Shown here: positions 1 to 6,981 of the stretch, piece by piece
How the letters are laid out: every line of letters starts with the position of its first letter
Numbering within the stretch: the stretch's first letter is position 1
Assembly (NCBI RefSeq): GCF_002197755.1
Contig: NZ_NHOT01000011.1
Span: 52,090-116,089 of the forward strand
Direction: 5' to 3'
From: Pedobacter sp. AJM
GTDB lineage: Bacteria; Bacteroidota; Bacteroidia; Sphingobacteriales; Sphingobacteriaceae
DNA: 64,000 nt
Translations under genes and position numbers: made by a program
The notes under the pieces: model-generated
Seen by the model: the letters and a program-made list of their open reading frames with translations, nothing else
Database searches by the model: none
Told to the model about the DNA's origin: nothing

Positions 1-2
1 TT

Positions 3-620
3 CATGTAGTGCTGTATGATTTAAAAAGTCATGGCATGAGCGAGAAAACCCTGTCAGGTTATGATCTTGAAAGCATGACGAATGATTTAAAGTGCTTAAT
101 AGATGCACTGGACTTAAAACAGGTTTATTTAGGTGGCTATAGTTTCGGTGGATTAATTGCATTGAAAATGGCTATCCGATTTCCAAACCTGGTTAAAAAA
201 CTGGCGGTGATTGAAGCACCCGATCCCAGCGATGAAAAAGCCCGTGGCATCATTGAAGAATATAGCCGTGAGTTTCTGGAACATTATGTGGAAAATTTCA
301 CAGATACCACCAAAGTTAAAATGGGAAAACGGCAAATGGAAAAGAATCACCGCATGTATGAATACCTTTTTCATCAAACCTCCATTAAAGAAGATATGAT
401 TCTGGAGAAGGATTTTTTTGAGGATGGTGCCATTAATCAACTTGATCAGGATGTGCTATTACTTTACGGTTTGACATCAAATTGCCTTGATGCCGGTAAA
501 AACTTAAATCAAAAAATTAAAAATTCATCGATTCAAATTGTTGATGGAGACCATAATATTCCAATACAGGAGCCACAACTCATTGGAGAGGCGCTATTAA
601 ATTTCTTTCAACAAAAATAA
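3..620 (+). CDS. Alpha/beta hydrolase, 5' end cut by window
   Basis: Serine hydrolase of the alpha/beta-hydrolase (MhpC/esterase-like) fold. The frame is open to the first base of the window and the visible N-terminus (HVVLYDLKSHG) matches the strand 4 region that precedes the nucleophile in this family, so the true start lies upstream; the GTG at 9 is not a convincing start. The nucleophile elbow GYSFGG is clear (Ser near residue 45 counted from 9), and the catalytic His is probably in GDHNIP near the C-terminus. The gene ends 10-16 bases before the first glycosyltransferase and so looks like the first visible member of that operon, where it could release or transfer an acyl group. Substrate unknown. 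Fold assignment is secure; role is inferred from neighbours. Confidence 0.85.
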   Translation, partial: HVVLYDLKSHGMSEKTLSGYDLESMTNDLKCLIDALDLKQVYLGGYSFGGLIALKMAIRFPNLVKKLAVIEAPDPSDEKARGIIEEYSREFLEHYVENFTDTTKVKMGKRQMEKNHRMYEYLFHQTSIKEDMILEKDFFEDGAINQLDQDVLLLYGLTSNCLDAGKNLNQKIKNSSIQIVDGDHNIPIQEPQLIGEALLNFFQQK

Positions 621-636
621 AAAAGCATTGATGCGT

Positions 637-1842
637 ATGGCAAAATTTGTATTCATTGTACCTCCATTAACCGGTCACATTAACCCGACATTAAGCCTGG
701 GTACTGTCTTGCTGGAACGCGGGCATGATGTTGGCTGGATTACTTTAGATCAATCATTGGGTGAAAAACTCCCTCCTGGTGGTGAGTTACTGCTCATCCA
801 ATACCACGAAAACGACCAGCAGAAAAAGGAAGCCGAAAAATATCTGGATCTCATTACCCAAAAAGTGGTTTACGGAATTGACAGTGTTAAGTTTCTGTAT
901 GAAGAGGTATTGATTCCCCTGAACCGACACAGTTACGAAGGTATTGCTGCCTTACTGGATGAATTTGAACCAGATCTTATCATCACAGATCATCAGATGT
1001 TTGCAGGCGCCATGGCTGCTTTCCATAAAAACTTACCTTACGCCACTTCCGTTACTGCGCCAGCGGCGATAAAAGTAATGGATGAATTGCCAAAAGTTCA
1101 TGAATGGGAAGTGAATCAAATTACAGCTTTGCAACAGGAATTTGGTATTGAGCATTCAAAAAATCTCGCTACATCTGACCTCCTCACACTGATTTTTACG
1201 TCAAAAGAATTTTTCGGTGAAATGGAATTACCTGAACAATTTAAATTTGTGGGACCTGTTTTTAACCGTCGGCAAGTGGAAATCCCATTTAACTGGGAAG
1301 CTTTTCATGCCATTCGCCAACGCAGCATCCTAGTTAGTATTGGTACAACATTCGATCATGAACACAAGAAAAGCTTTTTTAGTAAAGTTGTCGAAGCATT
1401 TTCATCCCTGGATATTCATGTTATTGTTGTTTCTGATCCGGGTTTATTTGAGGCATGGCCGAAAAACTTTACCGTTCAAAAACAAGTCCCGCAGGTTAAA
1501 TTATTGCCTTATGTAGCTGCAGTAGTTTGCCATGGCGGCCACAATACCGTTTGCGAAAGTTTAATGCATGGTCTCCCATTGGTGGTTATTCCGATTGCTT
1601 ATGATCAAAGTCATGTTGCAGGACGCGTCGTTAGAGTGGGTGCAGGTGAACGCCTGAATTTTAATCGCTTTATAGCGAAACATCTTTTAGAAGCAGTAAA
1701 TCTTGTACTTGAAAATCCATCATACAAAGATGCTGCCATGCAGATTAAACAATCTTTCACTCATGCAGGTGGAAACGAAACTGCTGCCGATTTATTGGAA
1801 AATGCACTTTTCAAAACAAGTAAAACACTTATCATAACCTAA
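637..1842 (+). CDS. Glycosyltransferase, GT1/MGT type (first paralogue)
   Basis: A 401-residue nucleotide-sugar glycosyltransferase of the GT-B fold, GT1/MGT group (relatives include macrolide and zeaxanthin glycosyltransferases). The N-terminal domain opens with FVFIVPPLTGHINPTLSLG, with the His typical of the acceptor-side active site; the C-terminal donor-binding signature CHGGHNTVCESLMHG lies at residues 298-312 and ends in D323-Q324. Start choice: a frame extends to TTG 628, but ATG 637 gives MAKFVF, which matches the paralogue's MSKFLF; ATG 631 is also possible. It probably transfers a hexose to a lipid or polyketide-like acceptor in the cytosol. Six bases separate it from the second glycosyltransferase. 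Acceptor and donor cannot be read from sequence. Confidence 0.9.
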   Translation: MAKFVFIVPPLTGHINPTLSLGTVLLERGHDVGWITLDQSLGEKLPPGGELLLIQYHENDQQKKEAEKYLDLITQKVVYGIDSVKFLYEEVLIPLNRHSYEGIAALLDEFEPDLIITDHQMFAGAMAAFHKNLPYATSVTAPAAIKVMDELPKVHEWEVNQITALQQEFGIEHSKNLATSDLLTLIFTSKEFFGEMELPEQFKFVGPVFNRRQVEIPFNWEAFHAIRQRSILVSIGTTFDHEHKKSFFSKVVEAFSSLDIHVIVVSDPGLFEAWPKNFTVQKQVPQVKLLPYVAAVVCHGGHNTVCESLMHGLPLVVIPIAYDQSHVAGRVVRVGAGERLNFNRFIAKHLLEAVNLVLENPSYKDAAMQIKQSFTHAGGNETAADLLENALFKTSKTLIIT

Positions 1843-1848
1843 ATCCAT

Positions 1849-3051
1849 ATGTCTAAATTTCTATTTGTCGTTCCGCCTTTCTTTGGTCACATTAGTCCAA
1901 CACTAAGCATTGGTGCAAGCCTACTGTCCCGGGGGCATGAAGTAAAATGGTTCGGAATCACTCCGCTGGCTCAAACTCATCTTCCGGAAGGTGGTGAATT
2001 TATCTATCCTGAGACAGATCTGCTCCCCTATGCTGATGAAATCAAACAGATCTTAAAACGTCAGGATGATGGCCCCGCCTGTTCCGGCCCGGAAGTGATG
2101 AAACTTGCCCTCGAAGAAACTTATGTTCCCTTTGCCCGGATGATGATGAAGGGCCTGAATAAATTTGTAGATGAATGGAAACCCGATGTTATCATTAACG
2201 ACTGCATTACCTTTGCCGGTGCATTAAGTGCTCATTTGAAAGGCATTCCTTCAGTAACCACCACGCCGGTACCGCCGGATGTGATGGGTGATGCGGCAAA
2301 AAATACACCTAAAATATTTGAATGGCAGCAAAACCTGATTTTAGGCCTGCAGAAAGATATGGGCATTTATAGTGATCAAATCCATATCCATTCTCATCGG
2401 CTGAATTTAGTTTTCACTTCCCAGGCTTTTGCAGGTTTCGAGGAAAAACCACCACATATGCACTTTGTGGGCCCGGTAAAGGGTCGTCCAAACTCAGCCG
2501 AATTTGACTGGGATCGATTGGCCAAATCCACCACGCCAAAGGTTTTTGTGTCTTTAGGCACTTTACTGGTGGATATCCGCGCAGCATTTTTCCAGAAACT
2601 CATCGATGCTTTTGCTCATGAGCCCATTACCATCATTGCCGCAACCAATCCTGATATTTTCGAAGAATGGCCGGATAATTTTATTGTTAATGGCTTCGTT
2701 CCCCAGTCTGAACTCATGCCTTATATGGATGCTGTCATCTGCCACGGCGGCTTCAATACGGTAAACGATACTTTCACAAACGGGTTACCCATGCTGATTA
2801 CTCCCATAGCCTACGACCATTTTCATACGGCAAAATTAATTGAGCAGGCTGGTTGTGGCATCAGCATCCGGTACAAACGGCTTCGAATTTCTGATTTAAG
2901 AAATACCGTTTTTGAACTATTGGAAAACCCCAAATATCGCGTGGCTGCTCAAAAAATAAGGGAAACATTTATCGAAGCCGGAGGAAACGATAAAGCAGTT
3001 GAACTACTGGAAGATTTTGCGAAAAACAACAGCGTTTTAGAACCAGCCTGA
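1849..3051 (+). CDS. Glycosyltransferase, GT1/MGT type (second paralogue)
   Basis: A 400-residue paralogue of the preceding gene, nearly equal in length and colinear: MSKFLFVVPPFFGHISPTLS at the N-terminus and CHGGFNTVNDTFTNG from residue 298. The donor signature ends D323-H324 where the first paralogue has D323-Q324. In plant GT1 enzymes that last position helps choose glucose (Gln) or galactose (His), so the two may use different sugars; transferring that rule to bacteria is inference. The pair probably adds two sugars in sequence, or alternative sugars, to one acceptor. The stop codon overlaps the ATG of the next gene (TGATG at 3049-3053), so translation is likely coupled. Confidence 0.9.
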   Translation: MSKFLFVVPPFFGHISPTLSIGASLLSRGHEVKWFGITPLAQTHLPEGGEFIYPETDLLPYADEIKQILKRQDDGPACSGPEVMKLALEETYVPFARMMMKGLNKFVDEWKPDVIINDCITFAGALSAHLKGIPSVTTTPVPPDVMGDAAKNTPKIFEWQQNLILGLQKDMGIYSDQIHIHSHRLNLVFTSQAFAGFEEKPPHMHFVGPVKGRPNSAEFDWDRLAKSTTPKVFVSLGTLLVDIRAAFFQKLIDAFAHEPITIIAATNPDIFEEWPDNFIVNGFVPQSELMPYMDAVICHGGFNTVNDTFTNGLPMLITPIAYDHFHTAKLIEQAGCGISIRYKRLRISDLRNTVFELLENPKYRVAAQKIRETFIEAGGNDKAVELLEDFAKNNSVLEPA

Positions 3052-4322
3052 TGCATCAGATGAAAAGGAAATTACTCTTCGGCGAAAGGATGCTCTATGG
3101 TGATGGAAAACATCCGTTTAATATGGTAATTGGGTTTAAAGTGAGCGGATCAATTAAGGAAATCAATGTTAATTTAGCACTTATCAAAGTGCAGCAAAAG
3201 CATCCATGGCTAAGGGCATCAATAACAATTGACAAAGATAAAAGACCATGGTTTACCACACATTCAGCTTCTTCATTTAAAGTAGAGGTACTTGTGGTCA
3301 ATCGCATTAATGATGACGATTGGAAAAGGCAGTCTGAAACGGAATGGGCTAAACCCTTTGATGCGTCAAGATCGCCATTGTTCAGATTAACCTGGATAAA
3401 AGGTGAAGCGTTTTCGGAATTTTTACTCGTTTTTCACCATTGCCTTTGTGATGGTGCTGCAGGCCTTTCCATCCTGAGGGAGTTTCTTATATTACTCGAT
3501 AATCCCGAAGCCGCAATCGGTGAGGAAATTGCGATTCAAAGCATGAATGATATTATTCCGCCAAAGGTGCTGAAAAGCTATCGAATGCGCACTAAAAATA
3601 CCTTAATTGGTAAAATGGCAACACTGGCCTTATGGATGATGCCGATAAAAAAAGTTGCAGTAGACCGGAAGCGTGATTTTTTGATCCACTGGAAACTTGA
3701 TGAGCAATTTACTACAGCCATTTTATTGTTCTGCAAAACACATGGTTTTACTGTGAATACGCTCTTAAGTGCAGTTGTGCTAAAGGCTTTTAAGGCAGTA
3801 ATGGCAGATAAGTCTTTTAATAAAATTTCCCTTCCTGTCGATATCCGGAACCTAAATCCATTAATCAAAAAAGACCATGTTTTTGCTTTTGGTTTGATGA
3901 TCGTGCTCTCTGCCAGTAATGTCGATAGTTTTATTGAGGGTGTGAAACAACTTCAGAAGGATGTAAACCGTAAGCTGGCGAAACTTGATCCTTATACGCT
4001 AATGATGATGATGGAGGCCTGTCACCCTGCCATAGCTAACTTTAGTAACCTCTTAAAATATGGCAAAACGAGTAATGATTGCATGTTTTCCAATTTAGGA
4101 AAGCTCGATATTCCGCATGAGTATGAAAACTTTCGATTGGAAACCATTTACAGTCCTTCTGTAATAGGTCCGTTAGGCAATACAACTACCATTCTGACAT
4201 CAACATTTAGAAAACAGATGGACTTTTCATTTGTGGCAAGCGAAGGATATGTTTCCTTTAATAATGCCGAACGAATTAAGGAGAAAATGATTTCTCTTCT
4301 CAAAGAAAACATTGGATTATAG
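3051..4322 (+). CDS. Condensation-fold acyltransferase (PapA/WS-DGAT-like), first paralogue
   Basis: A 423-residue CoA- or carrier-dependent acyltransferase of the chloramphenicol-acetyltransferase/condensation superfamily, resembling polyketide-associated (PapA) and wax-ester-synthase type enzymes. The active-site motif HHxxxDG is intact (H129-H130-C-L-C-D134-G135), with H130 the expected general base. A PVDIRNLNP segment and a C-terminal SNLGKLDIP region are typical of the second half of the fold. Such enzymes esterify hydroxyls of sugars, alcohols or polyketides. Here the likely acceptor is the product of the two glycosyltransferases upstream. An alternative start is ATG 3060 (MKRKLLFGER), which matches the paralogue's N-terminus better. 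The stop is followed one base later by the next gene. Confidence 0.85.
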   Translation: MHQMKRKLLFGERMLYGDGKHPFNMVIGFKVSGSIKEINVNLALIKVQQKHPWLRASITIDKDKRPWFTTHSASSFKVEVLVVNRINDDDWKRQSETEWAKPFDASRSPLFRLTWIKGEAFSEFLLVFHHCLCDGAAGLSILREFLILLDNPEAAIGEEIAIQSMNDIIPPKVLKSYRMRTKNTLIGKMATLALWMMPIKKVAVDRKRDFLIHWKLDEQFTTAILLFCKTHGFTVNTLLSAVVLKAFKAVMADKSFNKISLPVDIRNLNPLIKKDHVFAFGLMIVLSASNVDSFIEGVKQLQKDVNRKLAKLDPYTLMMMMEACHPAIANFSNLLKYGKTSNDCMFSNLGKLDIPHEYENFRLETIYSPSVIGPLGNTTTILTSTFRKQMDFSFVASEGYVSFNNAERIKEKMISLLKENIGL

Positions 4323-4323
4323 G

Positions 4324-5595
4324 ATGATCAATATGAATAGAAAATTAATACTCGGTGAAAGAATCATGTATGTTGATCCGGTAACACCACTAAACTGTGT
4401 GTTCACGGCGAAAATACTGGGTGAGTTTGAGGAAGCAAATCTCAGGATAGCGCTCGACAAGATTCAGCGAAAGCATCCCTTGTTGAGGATGAATATTGAG
4501 CAGATAAATAAAACGCCACACTTCGTGCTTAATGAAAACATTGATAAAATTCCAATACGCGAAGTTGATTTTCATTCCGATCAGGATTGGCTCAGAGAAT
4601 CGAAAACGGAGTGGTATAAATTATTTAACCAGCATCATAAACCACTGGCCAGACTGGTTTGGATTAAAGGTCACCAGGAATCAAACCTGATATTGGTATT
4701 ACCGCATTGTATTTGCGATGGCAGTACGATTGTTAACCTGATGCAGGAATTATTGACACTCATTGACAACCCAAGTCACGAACTTTATCCCTATCCGTCA
4801 TTTTCTTCCGTTAATGAATTACTACCAGATCATTACGTACCTGACCATTATCTAAAACGCAAAACTTTTGCTGCACTCGGCAGATTATTTTTTCTCTTCA
4901 AGCAAACCTCTGAAAAAAGATTGAACCAGAATAATTATGCAATTAACTGGAAGTTGGATAAAGAAGAAACCATTTTTTTTATCAAAAAATGTAAAGCTGA
5001 AAACACAAGTGTGCATGCTGCCATCTGTGCCATTTTTATAGCTGTTTTTAAGGTATTGAAGAATGATAAGGCACATGGGAAAGTAATTTGCCCCGTAGAT
5101 ATCAGGCGTTTTATTCCCGAAATTAAAGCCGATACCATGTTTGCATTTGCCCCAATTGCAGAGCTGAAGGTTCGGAAAAATGATGGTGATGTTTGGGAAA
5201 ATGCCAGAATGTTAAAAGCAGATCTCGACAAAAAAGTCAGCGAAATGAATGTACCGCATCTGCTGCATGTGAGTGAATCTTTCCATCCGCTTGTAAATAA
5301 AATGATCGGTTTTCTACGGTCTACAAATGGATCCCATGATATTACGCTAAGCAATATGGGTTTGTTAAATATTAAACAAGATTACAAAAATTTTAGTGTG
5401 GAAACCATCTACAGTCCTACAGTTGCCTTCCCCTGGAAGAACGCAAACACACTGGTTGTCAGCACTTTCAATAATCAACTTGACTTTTCTTTAATGTCTG
5501 ATGAAAATTTCCTGACCGCATCTGATGCGATGTGGATTAAGAAAAAAGTACTCGAAATGATGACTACTCACCATAATTCCCTTGCCAGTGCCTGA
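4324..5595 (+). CDS. Condensation-fold acyltransferase, second paralogue
   Basis: A 423-residue paralogue of the preceding acyltransferase, colinear throughout (MNRKLILGERIMY against MKRKLLFGERMLY; PVDIRRFIP against PVDIRNLNP; SNMGLLNIK against SNLGKLDIP). Its active-site motif reads P127-H128-C-I-C-D132-G133: the first His of HHxxxDG is Pro, while the catalytic second His, Asp and Gly remain, so activity is probably retained. The start is ATG 4324 or ATG 4333; the frame also reaches TTG 4312, but that lies inside the previous gene. Together the two genes suggest acylation at two positions or with two chain types. The 3' end overlaps the start region of the next gene. Confidence 0.85.
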   Translation: MINMNRKLILGERIMYVDPVTPLNCVFTAKILGEFEEANLRIALDKIQRKHPLLRMNIEQINKTPHFVLNENIDKIPIREVDFHSDQDWLRESKTEWYKLFNQHHKPLARLVWIKGHQESNLILVLPHCICDGSTIVNLMQELLTLIDNPSHELYPYPSFSSVNELLPDHYVPDHYLKRKTFAALGRLFFLFKQTSEKRLNQNNYAINWKLDKEETIFFIKKCKAENTSVHAAICAIFIAVFKVLKNDKAHGKVICPVDIRRFIPEIKADTMFAFAPIAELKVRKNDGDVWENARMLKADLDKKVSEMNVPHLLHVSESFHPLVNKMIGFLRSTNGSHDITLSNMGLLNIKQDYKNFSVETIYSPTVAFPWKNANTLVVSTFNNQLDFSLMSDENFLTASDAMWIKKKVLEMMTTHHNSLASA

Positions 5596-6082
5596 TTTTG
5601 CAACAAATCATAAATTACGCTGGCGAAAATTCGTGAGGAAAACGTTATTGATCTATTTAATTCCGAATGTTACATTGAATACCGTGATTCCATATTTTGC
5701 GCTTAGCACGCAATCGTCAGTACATCTATTTACCGGTGAGCAAAACCTTGCCCGCTTTATATTGCCGATGTCTTTACTTCTTCCTTTTCTGATAACGGTG
5801 GATGTTTTTAAAAAGATAAAAGCATTACAGCATACTGAAGGTTTGCATTTTGAATGCAATAAGATACTAGAGGGAAAGATGAAGATGTTTAAGTTAGCAG
5901 GACTACATAGCCTATACACTATTTTGGCCATTCTATCTGCCCTGATGTTCATCCACTTTAGCTTTCCTGCAAATTTCGATTTCGGGATCATGACATCGGC
6001 TTTGTCAGCTGGTATATTGGCCGGATTTTACTCCATCACCTTTTTTTATTTATCCGTTAAGAAAATCCGGGAAGTGCCTTAA
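5582..6082 (+). CDS. Small polytopic membrane protein of the glycoside operon
   Basis: About 165 residues with four predicted membrane helices: around LIYLIPNVTLNTVIPYF, RFILPMSLLLPFLITV, LYTILAILSALMFIHF and TSALSAGILAGFYSITFFYL. No family is recognised. There is no ATG before residue 63, so the start is TTG 5582 or GTG 5588, both inside the end of the upstream acyltransferase gene; overlap suggests translational coupling. Position in the operon suggests a membrane anchor, transporter-like helper or lipid-handling partner for the acylated glycoside, but this is inference only. A terminator hairpin follows within about 50 bases, marking the end of the operon. Confidence 0.75.
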   Translation: MPVPDFATNHKLRWRKFVRKTLLIYLIPNVTLNTVIPYFALSTQSSVHLFTGEQNLARFILPMSLLLPFLITVDVFKKIKALQHTEGLHFECNKILEGKMKMFKLAGLHSLYTILAILSALMFIHFSFPANFDFGIMTSALSAGILAGFYSITFFYLSVKKIREVP

Positions 6083-6132
6083 TGTGAAAAGCATTCTGAA
6101 CGATCACTAAACAACTAACTACCTGCAAAACA

Positions 6133-6179
6133 AAAAGCTTTAAGGAAGATGAGTCAGATCATTCTTTCTTAAAGCTTTT
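6133..6179 (+). terminator. Terminator closing the glycoside operon (probably bidirectional)
   Basis: Perfect 12-bp inverted repeat, AAAAGCTTTAAG at 6133-6144 and CTTAAAGCTTTT at 6168-6179, with further partial pairing inside the loop. T-rich sequence follows on the plus strand and A-rich sequence lies before it, so it can also serve the convergent glutathione peroxidase gene. Confidence 0.8.
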
Positions 6180-6225
6180 CTTGAAATTCTTTTTCAGCTG
6201 ATTTTTTTTGAGTCAGCCGCCAGAA

Positions 6226-6741
6226 TTATAAATTTTTCACAATTGCTTCATCTAATGGTTTGGTTTTAGAACGGAAACGGTGTACCAGTTCTCCTTTTTC
6301 ATTAATCAGGAATTTTTCAAAGTTCCATTTGATATCGCCCTGCTCCTCTGTATTGGTTTGGGAAGTCAGGTATTTAAATAACGGACTGATATCATCACCC
6401 TTTACACTTGTCTTTTCTGCCATTAAGAAGGATACATTGTACTTACCTGTACAGAATTCTTTAATTTCGGCATTGGTAGAAAATTCCTGCCCGCCGAAAT
6501 TACCAGCCGGGAAGCCAATTAACACCACTTTTTTACCATACTGTTTCTGAAGTTTTTCAAGGTCTTCATATTGAGGAGTAAAGCCACATTTTGAAGCCGT
6601 ATTCACTATCATAATTTTTTTACCTTTAAATTTAGATAGTTTTACTTCCTTGCCATCAATGGTTTTAAAGCTGAAATCATAAACATTTTTTGGAGGGTTC
6701 GGAACCAAAAAGTTCAATAGGATTAAGATTGTGCTGATCAT
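6226..6741 (-). CDS. Glutathione peroxidase-like thiol peroxidase
   Basis: A 171-residue peroxidase of the GPx family that reduces H2O2 or lipid hydroperoxides. The peroxidatic residue is Cys52 in NTASKCGFT (Cys, not selenocysteine); Gln85 in FPAGNFGGQE and Trp139-Asn140 in KWNFEKFL complete the active-site tetrad. Cys97 in EFCTGKYNVSF matches the resolving Cys of thioredoxin-dependent GPx enzymes such as yeast Gpx3, so thioredoxin is the likely reductant. The N-terminal 17 residues are hydrophobic and proline-bounded and may be an export signal or anchor, which would place it outside the cytoplasm. The usual FPCNQFG motif reads FPAGNFG. It is convergent with the glycoside operon. Confidence 0.92.
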   Translation of the reverse strand: MISTILILLNFLVPNPPKNVYDFSFKTIDGKEVKLSKFKGKKIMIVNTASKCGFTPQYEDLEKLQKQYGKKVVLIGFPAGNFGGQEFSTNAEIKEFCTGKYNVSFLMAEKTSVKGDDISPLFKYLTSQTNTEEQGDIKWNFEKFLINEKGELVHRFRSKTKPLDEAIVKNL

Positions 6742-6981
6742 CGTTTTTTATTTTTATTTACGAATATAGGCACAAAAAGTTTGCTTAAACGTAATGTTCC
6801 TGTAATAATGTAAATGATCATTTTTCTTTCACCCTTGCAAGATAGCAAAACGAATAGCTTTCTGCTTTCTGAAAATAATGATTAGCCTCACTTCTTAAAT
6901 TTGAAAAAAAATCGTATAAAATTCCCTGCATGTTTTGATTTATGCTTTAATTATAGCTTTATTTGCACAAAATCGTATTTC

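Noticed and set aside
4935..5354. 139-residue antisense frame inside the second acyltransferase gene
   Set aside because: Entirely within a well-supported gene on the other strand; composition is that of a shadow frame.
6901..6981. 27-residue N-terminal extension of topoisomerase I from TTG 6901
   Set aside because: AT-rich leader codons, and ATG 6982 gives the conserved family N-terminus.
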